Source: Ruminococcaceae bacterium YRB3002 (lineage in GTDB: Bacteria; Bacillota; Clostridia; Saccharofermentanales; Saccharofermentanaceae). From it: DNA of 45,034 bases. The first letter of the stretch is position 1, and every line of letters begins with the position of its first letter. A program made the translations under genes and the position numbers. The notes under the pieces were generated by a model. That model was not told the DNA's origin and made no database searches. It saw only the letters and a program-made list of their open reading frames with translations. This document shows positions 25,637-32,140 of this stretch, piece by piece. The stretch is taken from assembly GCA_900099715.1 (NCBI GenBank), contig FMTG01000006.1, positions 115,935 to 160,968 on the forward strand. Reading direction: 5' to 3'.

Positions 25637-26158
25637 TTAATCCAAAACTCCCTTAATCGGATCATCATAGTTTTCTGTGATCAGAGTAACATGTTCTCCA
25701 TTAGATTTGAAACCATCTATGATCCGGCGATTATCTTGTTTCAGTTGTTCAGCCGTACAATCGGAATCATCAAGCCGCTTCTCGATATCAGAAGCATGTG
25801 CTTTTATATCTGCAAAATGCGAATCTATATATTCATCTGACATAGCAAGACAAATGAATTTTATTGATTGAAGATACAGCTCATCAAAACTGTTTCGCCA
25901 ATCAAAAGGTATATAACAGCCTTCAACGATGAGGTTCTGCTCATTTTCAACAGCAGTCTTTATAATCTCTCGAACTATTGGCCAAAGATAATCTGTAAGC
26001 TCATCGTCATCTTCAGGTGTGAGAGCAGTCATCCCGGTGCGAATAAGCCCCATCTTCAAATGGTCAATTGAAAAATAAGGATATTTGTATTTCTCAAGCA
26101 TCCGTTGTGCCAGAACCGTTTTTCCGATATGGGATGCGCCTGTTAATATTATTACCAT
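25637..26158 (-). CDS. P-loop kinase-like ATP-binding protein
   Basis: A 173-aa protein with Walker A GASHIGKTVLAQ at the N-terminus, a substrate-type motif PYFSIDHLKMGLIR, NLIVEGCYIPFDWRNSF as a Walker-B-like strand, and a lid-like region. It resembles small nucleoside- or sugar-kinase-like proteins and Zeta-type ATPases of clostridial accessory regions. The substrate is unknown. GAGGTAAAG precedes the ATG. It ends 74 nt upstream of the broken HAD gene. Confidence 0.72.
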   Translation of the reverse strand: MVIILTGASHIGKTVLAQRMLEKYKYPYFSIDHLKMGLIRTGMTALTPEDDDELTDYLWPIVREIIKTAVENEQNLIVEGCYIPFDWRNSFDELYLQSIKFICLAMSDEYIDSHFADIKAHASDIEKRLDDSDCTAEQLKQDNRRIIDGFKSNGEHVTLITENYDDPIKGVLD

Positions 26159-26183
26159 CTTTACCTCATCAAACAGGAATTTG

Positions 26184-26669
26184 TCAGTTCAGTTCTTCGA
26201 TAAAAGTAAGGATGCGCTGCGTTGCTAACTCATCTTTGGACATTCTTCTCAATTCGTCAGCCGTAATCCATTTATAATCCACGGTTTCTCCTTCTTGCAG
26301 CACTATATCGTTCTCATCAATATCTGTAACACAGAGATAATCAACATAAAGCGATTGATGCCCGTAATGAATTACCCGTCCTACCTCTATCAGATTGTCA
26401 GAAGTAATTCCGGTTTCTTCACGAAGTTCTCTGCGGGCACAAGTTAGGGGATCCTCGCCCCGTAGAGCAGAACCACCAGCAGTTGCCTCCCACATTCCGC
26501 CCATGTGCTTTCGTTTATCCCTCTGCATGATGAGATAGCTTCCATTTGTGCGCCTTACAATAATATCACAGACAAGATGAAAAAAGCCCTCAGGTATCGC
26601 CTCTCCTCGAATCAACGTTATCCCCTGAATCTTTTTGAAATCTCTGTTATAAGCATCCCACAGTTCCAT
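26184..26669 (-). CDS. NUDIX hydrolase
   Basis: A 161-aa hydrolase with a perfect Nudix box (G-x5-E-x7-RELREETGI) at residues about 70-95. The N-terminus (LWDAYNRDFKKIQGITLIRG) and HLVCDIIVRRTNGSYLIMQRDKRK fit the Idi-like/NUDIX subgroup. It hydrolyses a nucleoside-diphosphate-linked compound, substrate not predictable. A single gene 25 nt upstream of the kinase-like gene on the same strand, so possibly an operon. Confidence 0.9.
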   Translation of the reverse strand: MELWDAYNRDFKKIQGITLIRGEAIPEGFFHLVCDIIVRRTNGSYLIMQRDKRKHMGGMWEATAGGSALRGEDPLTCARRELREETGITSDNLIEVGRVIHYGHQSLYVDYLCVTDIDENDIVLQEGETVDYKWITADELRRMSKDELATQRILTFIEELN

Positions 26670-26721
26670 GTTCCTTTATCCTCAAAAATTCCAAGTTGGC
26701 AACATCTCTACAAACTGGAAG

Positions 26722-27291
26722 TTATTCTTCAATATTCTTTATGATTTTTGCTGGGTTTCCTGCAATCACCACATGATCAGGAAAAGATTTAGTTACTACA
26801 GAAGCAGCAGCGATTACCGTGCTATCTCCTATGGATACACCCGGAAGAATCGTGACTCCACCGCCGATCCAGACATTATCGCCAATGGTGACCGGCTTAG
26901 GAATACCAATCTTTTCTCTTCTTGATTCTGCGTCCAACGGATGACCGATTGCATATATACAGGTTTTAGGTCCGATCATACAATGTTCTCCAATCCGAAT
27001 CGGAGCTGCATCTAGGAACACGCAGTCAAAGTTTATGAACAAGTCATCGCCCGCAAAGATGTTATATCCGTAATCACAATGGAACGGGGGCTTGATGGCT
27101 ATCCTCTCCCCACAGTGCCCGAATAGTTGTTTTAACAATGCTTTTCTTAAGGACTCATCTTCCGGAGAACTATTAAAACGAGAACAGAGGATACGAGCGT
27201 TTTTCTTATCCTCCATGAGCTGCGGGTCATTTGTAAAAAAAGATTCTCCATTTGTCATTCTTTCTCGTTCAGTTTTCCTGCAATTCTCCAT
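26722..27291 (-). CDS. sugar O-acetyltransferase (maltose/galactoside acetyltransferase type)
   Basis: A 189-aa left-handed beta-helix acetyltransferase. N-terminal ERERMTNGESFFTNDPQL is the Mac domain; hexapeptide repeats run through IRIGEHCMIGPKTCIYAIGHPL (catalytic His) to VWIGGGVTILPGVSIGDSTVIAAASVVTKS and IAGNPAKII. It uses acetyl-CoA to acetylate sugars. The ATG at 27291 or 27294 follows GGAGGG; the open frame starts at a GTG. Repeat A3 is immediately upstream. Confidence 0.9.
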   Translation of the reverse strand: MENCRKTERERMTNGESFFTNDPQLMEDKKNARILCSRFNSSPEDESLRKALLKQLFGHCGERIAIKPPFHCDYGYNIFAGDDLFINFDCVFLDAAPIRIGEHCMIGPKTCIYAIGHPLDAESRREKIGIPKPVTIGDNVWIGGGVTILPGVSIGDSTVIAAASVVTKSFPDHVVIAGNPAKIIKNIEE

Positions 27292-27338
27292 CATTCCCTC
27301 CACAAATCCCGATTTGTCTTAGTCTATTATCCTGTTGA

Positions 27339-27471
27339 TTATCTATACTAACACTTCAACAGCCATATATCATTACTTTCAGGTAAATCCTTGTAATAAT
27401 ACCAAGAGCCCGGATCACTCCGGGCTCCTGTCACTTACTCAATCAATTCACGAGACGTCACTTCACAGTAA
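27339..27471. repeat. intergenic repeat A, copy 3
   Basis: A 133-bp copy of the A element, with AGCCCGGATCACTCCGGGCT as a perfect 8-bp-stem hairpin. Its right end abuts, within 8 bp, the middle of the tyrosine integrase frame, replacing the N-terminal part of that gene. Confidence 0.9.
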
Positions 27472-27478
27472 TCCACAT

Positions 27479-27865
27479 TCAGCGGTAATGCTTGTAGCTA
27501 TGGAGACAGGAATGCGTGCCGGAGAGTTAGCAGCCCTACGGAAAGAAGATATTATAGATGGTTTTATATATGTTCATCGCCAACAGATCCGGATACCCAA
27601 ATCTGACTACAACGAAAAGATATATTTCACCGAGGTTCCCTACACCAAGAACGAACGCACTAACCCAAAAGGCGGTAGGCCAATACCGATTACAGATCGC
27701 TGTTATGAAGCAAAAAAAATCGCATTTGACCTTGAAGGCGAATCTGAATACCTTTTCCATAACGCTGATGGAAATCCAATCCAGAAGGATTCATATGAAC
27801 AGTATCTAAGGAAAACATGTCACAAACTTGGCATAAGCACCTCAAACAATCACGCATTCCGTAAA
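27479..27865 (+). pseudogene. tyrosine integrase, catalytic-domain fragment
   Basis: The frame reads METGMRAGELAALRKEDI (catalytic Arg I), a beta-hairpin with PKSDYNEKIYFTEVPYTKN, PIPITDR, YLFHNADGNPI, and ends at NHAFR (the H-x-x-R box), where similarity stops. No N-terminal DNA-binding domain is present; repeat A3 stands in its place. The missing C-terminus, with the second His and the Tyr nucleophile, is found about 3.9 kb away at 31773-31931. Confidence 0.85.
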
Positions 27866-28178
27866 TGGAATAGAGATGTTGCAGCACGATGCCCTTAAGG
27901 GGCATATACCAGATTCCTGCCTTGTCCAGCTCGGCAAACAACGCATCCATTTCCATATCCATAGTAGAGCTTTTGAGTGCCGAATGCTCCAATGCTTTGG
28001 CAAAACGGTTATCCTGTATTCCCGCTTCTTTCAGTGCCGGAGCAATGGTCGCAGCCAGCATATTCCTTGATGCCAGCGCGAAAACCGCATCCAGGTCCAT
28101 ATCGGCGACCCGCTCCGTGTCCGGCTTCATGCCGTTTACGGCACAAGATAAAAGATAGATTAAATCCTGTGTTTCCAT
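27690..28178 (-). pseudogene. truncated nucleotidyltransferase-family protein (NTP_transf_5-like) of the RiPP cluster
   Basis: From the ATG at 28178 about 105 residues match the N-terminal part of uncharacterised nucleotidyltransferases (helices with LAAT-type core, then WYMPLKGIVLQHLY and YGMR). Similarity ends near 27852, where the sequence passes into the integrase fragment on the other strand, so the catalytic Asp residues are lost. Such enzymes accompany HPr-kinase-like proteins in paeninodin-type lasso clusters. AGTAGGA precedes the start. Last gene of the cluster, probably inactive. Confidence 0.75.
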
Positions 28179-28227
28179 GTGAATCCTACTTTCTGAATTT
28201 CTCTATAACGAATCAAGGCCCAAAGGT

Positions 28228-28719
28228 TCACCCGTGGGCCTTGGTTTTCTTCCATTCTCGTTCGATTTTGCCGATAACCCTGTGCGGTAACATCAGCAGC
28301 GGTCTAATCCGCCACAACCTTACCCACCGTGCAGCTCTTTTCCGCCACTTCGGGTCATCGCAGTCGATAGTAATCTTTCCGCGTTTTATGAGTTTTGCTT
28401 TTCCAAGAATGCGTGAACGAGGGAACCAGCCGTCCGATTTCGGAAGGCCGTCGCCGAAGGTCTGCACTCTGTCACCGTCCAGCTTATAAACCCTGTGCAG
28501 ACAATAGTTTGCAGTCCGGAAGTGCCCAGGGAACAGTACGATATCTCCAACTTTGATATCCTCCGGCTCAACGCTTACAAGCATGACTTTGTCCCTGTTC
28601 ACGCGAATCAGCGGGTGCATACTGCCGCCAACCACGGTGAACCATATCGGCGGGGCTTCCGTGCCGCCCTCGCGCAGGGCTATCCACTGTTCTATTGACA
28701 GAGAGACGCGCTGTGTCAT
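28228..28719 (-). CDS. S24/S26-family peptidase (signal-peptidase-like)
   Basis: A 163-aa protein with the catalytic Ser in VVGGSMHPLI (near residue 33) and the downstream IKVGDIVLFPGH, LHRVYKLDGDRVQTFGDG blocks of the S24/S26 fold; the last part should supply the general-base Lys. It has no TM at the N-terminus, unlike a secretory signal peptidase, so it likely acts in the cytosol. Its ATG overlaps the PqqD stop (ATGA), showing coupling. It is a plausible leader protease for the precursor peptide, in place of a lasso B2 protease. Confidence 0.8.
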   Translation of the reverse strand: MTQRVSLSIEQWIALREGGTEAPPIWFTVVGGSMHPLIRVNRDKVMLVSVEPEDIKVGDIVLFPGHFRTANYCLHRVYKLDGDRVQTFGDGLPKSDGWFPRSRILGKAKLIKRGKITIDCDDPKWRKRAARWVRLWRIRPLLMLPHRVIGKIEREWKKTKAHG

Positions 28720-28982
28720 GCCTCCGCCACGCCCGCCTCGATCAGCGAGTTAATGGTGTTCTGCACATCGGTGCTTGCAGTTTCAAGCGATACATCATAT
28801 TCCTGCGTGAGCGCGTTCGCTGTTTCTTCCGGGGCAGCGCCCTTCTGCAATTTCTCAAAAATGAATGCGCCGGTGTCGTTCAGCATCAGCGAGCCGTTAA
28901 AGGTCTTTAGATTCTTTCCCGTGGGCATAACAAGGTTCATGCCCGGGACTTTTCTTAAAATGAATCCGTCTTTGATCTTCAT
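28716..28982 (-). CDS. PqqD-like peptide chaperone (RiPP recognition element)
   Basis: An 88-aa protein with the PqqD winged-helix pattern: IKDGFILRKVPGMNLVMPTG, then MLNDTGAFIFEKLQKGA, EETANALTQEYDVS and a last helix VQNTINSLIEAGV. Such proteins bind the leader of RiPP precursors and present it to radical SAM enzymes. GGAG with 8-nt spacing fixes the start at 28982. It lies after the precursor gene and overlaps the peptidase. Confidence 0.88.
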   Translation of the reverse strand: MKIKDGFILRKVPGMNLVMPTGKNLKTFNGSLMLNDTGAFIFEKLQKGAAPEETANALTQEYDVSLETASTDVQNTINSLIEAGVAEA

Positions 28983-29044
28983 AAACATTTCTCCAAATAA
29001 ATATATGTAAGCCCGATACCGGACGGGATTTCGGAAATGCCCGC

Positions 29045-29064
29045 CGGGATTCATGCGAATCCCG
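29045..29064 (-). terminator. hairpin after the precursor gene
   Basis: CGGGATTC / GAATCCCG with a 4-nt loop (8-bp stem) lies 33 nt after the precursor stop and before pqqD. It has no T-run, so it may act as an mRNA 3' stabiliser or partial attenuator, raising precursor over enzyme levels. Confidence 0.5.
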
Positions 29065-29096
29065 ACGAGCTGTGGTACCCACATAGGGAACCGTCA

Positions 29097-29240
29097 TTAT
29101 GCCAGATTGCAGGGCATTAAACACCATTGAGTCGCGGAATAATTAGCACTATCACAACCACTTGCTGTGATGCGTTCGCTGGCATCGAACTCTACCTTGG
29201 TGACCACAGGGGTCTCATAGACCTTCTTTTCATTCTCCAT
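29097..29240 (-). CDS. RiPP precursor peptide
   Basis: A 47-aa peptide too short for routine ORF lists. It starts after a perfect AAAGGAGG site. The leader MENEKKVYETPVVTKVEFD is followed by ASERITASG and a core ending CDSANYSATQWCLMPCNLA with three Cys (29, 40, 44), a Tyr and a Trp. The YETPxVxxVEF plus ERITASG layout resembles short clostridial peptides paired with radical SAM enzymes. It lies between the radical SAM gene and pqqD. The exact leader/core boundary is not visible; cleavage after ITASG is likely. Confidence 0.82.
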   Translation of the reverse strand: MENEKKVYETPVVTKVEFDASERITASGCDSANYSATQWCLMPCNLA

Positions 29241-29307
29241 TTTGATTTCCTCCTTTCGTCAGACTTGTTTATTATCCTTCTATGTTCATTGCCAAAGGCA
29301 GTAAACA

Positions 29308-30420
29308 CTAATTAATGGGGCGCTGTTTAGCCCGGTATTCCTCTGCGATGTCCGCCTGGAGCTTGCGCCAATCGCAGGATTCTTTGTTGCAGAGGTGTTT
29401 TGAGGCTACGCTTTTGTGCTGCGTAGGACAGTAGTGACATTTTGTATTGTGGGAGCAGGTATGGCACTCCTCCGGTACCACGTAGTCTTTCACGCCCCGG
29501 TTGACCTCTCGCCAAGCGGCATCAAAGCCGATCTTTTTGACATCGGCACAGATCACATCCCGAGGGAAACCCGGGCAGGGTCCCATCGTTCCGTCCCAGT
29601 TTATGGCGAAGCTATCTCTGCCGCCATTGCAGTAAAGCCCTTTGGGCAAAATATGGGACTCATTCTCCGGGGTCTCGCCCATGAATTCCGCTTCCTCATC
29701 CACTTGGCTCCTGGGCTTGCGGGAGAACAATTCCCATTGTTTGAGATGGATCTTGGCGTTCTCCTCCAGAGTCAGGCCGAAATCCTCCATGCGGCGGTTC
29801 GTGCCTTGATTCGCCTCCGTAAGTATGGCGTTCACCAGCACATCTTCCACATCGAAGGTTTTCGCATACTCCATGACCCGATCCACCCAAGGCAACATAT
29901 AAGCGCTGGGAGTGATCATCAGATGGACATGCAGCCCCGCCTCAATGGCGGCGCATATGTTTGCGGTAACAGTATCAAACACATCGTGTCCAGTGACTGC
30001 TATGTAGGATTCACTGTCACAGCCATAGAGAGATACATCGACAATATAGGGCGGGTATTCCGTGAACATCTCGATCATATCCTTATCCAGCAAAACACCG
30101 TTGGTCTTGATGCGAACGAAAATGCCCTTCTCGATCAGGTGCATATAGATTTTCTTGAAGTCCGGGTGTGTCAGGCATTCGCCTCCGGTCAGAATAGCAT
30201 GCATCATGCCATGCTCTATCGCCTGCTCCATAAAGTTGATCCACTCATCGCCGGCAAGCATACGCTCCCTCACCGATGGATCGGTAAGGTGGACATAGCA
30301 CATCTTGCAGTCCAGATTGCACAGTGGTGTCAGCTCAAAGCTGCCGGCTATAGGAATGTTATGCTCACGAGCTTTTTTTACTGCTTCGCTTAAAAATTTA
30401 CTATAAGATATCGTATTCAT
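29308..30420 (-). CDS. radical SAM/SPASM peptide-modifying enzyme
   Basis: A 370-aa enzyme with the radical SAM motif C34-x3-C38-x2-C41 (TPLCNLDCKMCYVHL), the GGE-type ILTGGECLTHPDF, and a C-terminal SPASM-like Cys-rich domain (YCNGGRDSFAINWDGTMGPC, then EECHTCSHNTKCHYCPTQHK and LCNKESC). SPASM enzymes crosslink residues in RiPP precursors, for instance thioether or carbon-carbon bonds. GAGGT precedes the ATG at 30420; a much longer open frame upstream is a shadow of the kinase gene. The likely substrate is the 47-aa peptide encoded 67 nt downstream. Confidence 0.9.
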   Translation of the reverse strand: MNTISYSKFLSEAVKKAREHNIPIAGSFELTPLCNLDCKMCYVHLTDPSVRERMLAGDEWINFMEQAIEHGMMHAILTGGECLTHPDFKKIYMHLIEKGIFVRIKTNGVLLDKDMIEMFTEYPPYIVDVSLYGCDSESYIAVTGHDVFDTVTANICAAIEAGLHVHLMITPSAYMLPWVDRVMEYAKTFDVEDVLVNAILTEANQGTNRRMEDFGLTLEENAKIHLKQWELFSRKPRSQVDEEAEFMGETPENESHILPKGLYCNGGRDSFAINWDGTMGPCPGFPRDVICADVKKIGFDAAWREVNRGVKDYVVPEECHTCSHNTKCHYCPTQHKSVASKHLCNKESCDWRKLQADIAEEYRAKQRPIN

Positions 30421-30428
30421 TCGTTTGT

Positions 30429-31340
30429 TTACCTCTTGCATATCGTATCGTAGATCAGTCTTGCCGCTGCTTCGTCCGGCAGGCAACGAAGATGATACAT
30501 GGGCAGTTCCTCTGCCAGTACGCCCATGAGCGCGGTCGCGCCGTCCATCGCCATGTCGTCCCATACCGGCATCATCGCCTGTTTCAGCATCACGCCCATC
30601 GCCTGAACGGGGTTCATGGGAACGATGCGGTTTTCCTTCGCCTGTTCCAGCCACACCAGCGCCCGCACGGGCACGGAGGTTTGGCGGTAGATGGCGTCCT
30701 TGCCGTCCCACGGCATACCGAAACCGCACCATTTGCCGTCGATCTTCCGAAGTCCGGGGCGATCACCGATCAGGAAGTCAGCACCGAGATATTTCTCCCA
30801 CAGTTTTGCCTGTGTAGATTTTCCCATGCCCGAGGGACCGAGGAAGATCACGCCGAAGCCATCCTTCTCCACCAGCGAGGCGTGGAGCGGCAGCCCGTCC
30901 CGCATGACCATACCGGCCTCACAGGCAGCGCGGATGGAGCTTGACAGGGGAATGGACGGCCGTGTGTGCAGTACATGCCCGTTTCTCTCGATATCGAAGA
31001 ACCGTTCCGTCACCCAGACGGTCAGTTCGCCATAATCCCTGCTGGCCAGGACGACATTCCGCGCCCCCTCAGCAAGCCGAAGCTCGTCTGCGAGAGTGTT
31101 CACAAACGCCCAGCCATCGCCCGTATCGTGAATGGTGAAGTATTCCGTCTCATAGACCATAGGATAGCTCAGCGCCCATGTGCGCTTTTCCTCAAGTTCC
31201 CCGACATCACCATAATGCAGGGTGAAGGTATGGGTATAGGGCATGGGTTTCACGAAATCCGCAAGCCGCTTCATGGATTCATGTTCACTTATTTCATCGT
31301 CCGTCAATAGCCGGTAATTGGCAAAGTAATACTCCTGCAT
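30429..31340 (-). CDS. HPr-kinase-like protein of RiPP cluster
   Basis: A 303-aa protein with a P-loop GPSGMGKSTQAKLWE near residue 170, preceded by LPLHASLVEKDGFGVIFL and followed by FLIGDRPGLRKIDGKWCGFGMPWDGKD, as in HprK-like kinases of lasso-peptide (paeninodin-type) clusters, where they phosphorylate a Ser in the precursor. AAAGGTGA precedes the ATG at 31340; a TTG 7 codons upstream is less likely. First gene of the cluster, 8 nt before the radical SAM start. Ser residues in the core (30, 31-35 region) are possible targets; this is inference. Confidence 0.85.
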   Translation of the reverse strand: MQEYYFANYRLLTDDEISEHESMKRLADFVKPMPYTHTFTLHYGDVGELEEKRTWALSYPMVYETEYFTIHDTGDGWAFVNTLADELRLAEGARNVVLASRDYGELTVWVTERFFDIERNGHVLHTRPSIPLSSSIRAACEAGMVMRDGLPLHASLVEKDGFGVIFLGPSGMGKSTQAKLWEKYLGADFLIGDRPGLRKIDGKWCGFGMPWDGKDAIYRQTSVPVRALVWLEQAKENRIVPMNPVQAMGVMLKQAMMPVWDDMAMDGATALMGVLAEELPMYHLRCLPDEAAARLIYDTICKR

Positions 31341-31587
31341 TCGGATAACATCACCTTTCAATAAGAGTCATATCTTCAACCTGTTTTCTGTAATTCCAAA
31401 CGTATTCTTTTAAAATAGTCTCGACAAAGCAAGTGCTCTGTCAGATTAATTATACACTATCCCAAATAAGAATTGTTTTTTCTTCATCATTTCCTAAGAA
31501 AACACAGAAATACGTATAACACTGTAGAATCCCAGCTGAAGATGTGATGAACAAAACTATTAATAAATCGAACTAAATACAGCAAAA

Positions 31588-31608
31588 CATGTTAACTCGG
31601 TTAACATG
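31588..31608. promoter_or_regulatory. candidate operator of the RiPP operon
   Basis: CATGTTAAC and GTTAACATG form a perfect 9-bp inverted repeat around TCG, about 248 nt upstream of the first gene of the cluster. Just downstream on the minus strand is TTGCTG-N17-TAATAG, and at 31450-31455 another TATAAT, so the leader could have one or two promoters. The regulator is not encoded nearby. The rest of the 31341-31637 gap shows no gene. Confidence 0.55.
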
Positions 31609-31637
31609 GCTGCTAACTACTGTATATAAAGGCTTTG

Positions 31638-31742
31638 ATATCATTACTTTCAAGTAAATCCTTGTGAAAATACTAAGAACCCGGATCACTCCGGGCTCCT
31701 GTCACTTAATCGATCATTTCACGAGACACTCATTCACAGCAA
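31638..31742. repeat. intergenic repeat A, copy 4 (5' end missing)
   Basis: Matches the right 105 bp of repeat A, including TATCATTACTTTCA and the CCCGGATCACTCCGGG hairpin. The first 30 bp are absent. Its right end, plus about 30 bp, abuts the C-terminal integrase fragment. Confidence 0.88.
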
Positions 31743-31772
31743 TACCAAAATTTACAAATCCATAATATATTA

Positions 31773-31931
31773 GCCTTCAATGCAAGACTTATTGAGGCAG
31801 GCGTAGATTGTAACGAGCGCTGTCTTGTTCTTGGGCATTCAATGCAGACTAATGAGCGGCATTATTCCTTCAGCGACAGGCGTAAGGTTGAAGATGTCAG
31901 AAACAAGCTAAATGGCCGTAAGACGGCATAA
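31773..31931 (+). pseudogene. tyrosine integrase, C-terminal fragment
   Basis: A 52-codon frame reading AFNARLIEAGVDCNERCLVL, GHSMQTNERHYSFSD and RKVEDVRNKLNG to a stop. LGHSMQTNERHYS holds the conserved second His and the Tyr nucleophile of tyrosine recombinases. It continues the frame that breaks off at NHAFR at 27862. Lying 90 nt from the tRNA-Arg 3' end, it marks the island's right end. Confidence 0.85.
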
Positions 31932-31974
31932 ATACTAGGTTTGTCGGAGTTTAGCCAGGTTAGCCACTTTCCCG

Positions 31975-32010
31975 CCAAAACAAAAGGGGCTCCCAAACCC
32001 TGGAAACCCC
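31975..32010 (-). terminator. terminator of the tRNA-Arg gene
   Basis: On the minus strand GGGG...CCA...TGG...CCCC is followed by TTTTGTTTT, 10 nt past the CCA end of the tRNA. The beyond-terminator sequence carries AGTGGCTAACCTGGCTAAA, a tandem GGCTAA motif. Confidence 0.65.
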
Positions 32011-32019
32011 TGTAATTAC

Positions 32020-32096
32020 TGGCGATCGCGAGAGGATTCGAACCTCCGACCTACCGCTTAGGAGGCGGTCGCTCTATCCTGCTGAGCTACGCAATC
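32020..32096 (-). tRNA. tRNA-Arg (anticodon CCU)
   Basis: A 77-nt cloverleaf with encoded CCA: acceptor GATTGCG/CGCGATC, D arm GCTCAGCAGGATAGAGC, anticodon stem ACCGC/GCGGT with loop CTCCTAA (anticodon CCT), T arm GGAGGTTCGAATCCTC (TTCGAAT loop), then G-CCA. It reads AGG codons. The tRNA is intact and flanks the accessory island, as expected for an integration site. Promoter and terminator are both visible. Confidence 0.97.
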
Positions 32097-32110
32097 ATAT
32101 GAACCCGATG

Positions 32111-32140
32111 ATTATACCACAAACAGGCAAAAAACTACAA
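32111..32140 (-). promoter_or_regulatory. tRNA-Arg promoter
   Basis: Minus strand TTGTAG (32135-32140), an 18-nt spacer ending TGTGG, and TATAAT (32111-32116), 14 nt upstream of the tRNA. The -35 overlaps the stop codon of the membrane protein gene at the end of the Rnf-like operon. Confidence 0.65.

Noticed and set aside
19938-27471. Repeat A as an integron attC site
   Set aside because: The repeats separate gene blocks and carry a hairpin, but I found no GTTRRRY/RYYYAAC core pairs at the proper places and no IntI-type gene; the split integrase is of the tRNA-targeting kind.
29416-30393. 325-aa plus-strand frame opposite the radical SAM gene
   Set aside because: It is an antisense shadow; the radical SAM frame has clear Cys motifs, a ribosome binding site and operon context.
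30421-30732. N-terminal extension of the radical SAM frame
   Set aside because: The extra 104 residues are Arg/Gly-rich and overlap the HPr-kinase-like coding sequence in another frame; the ATG at 30420 has a ribosome binding site and starts the similarity.
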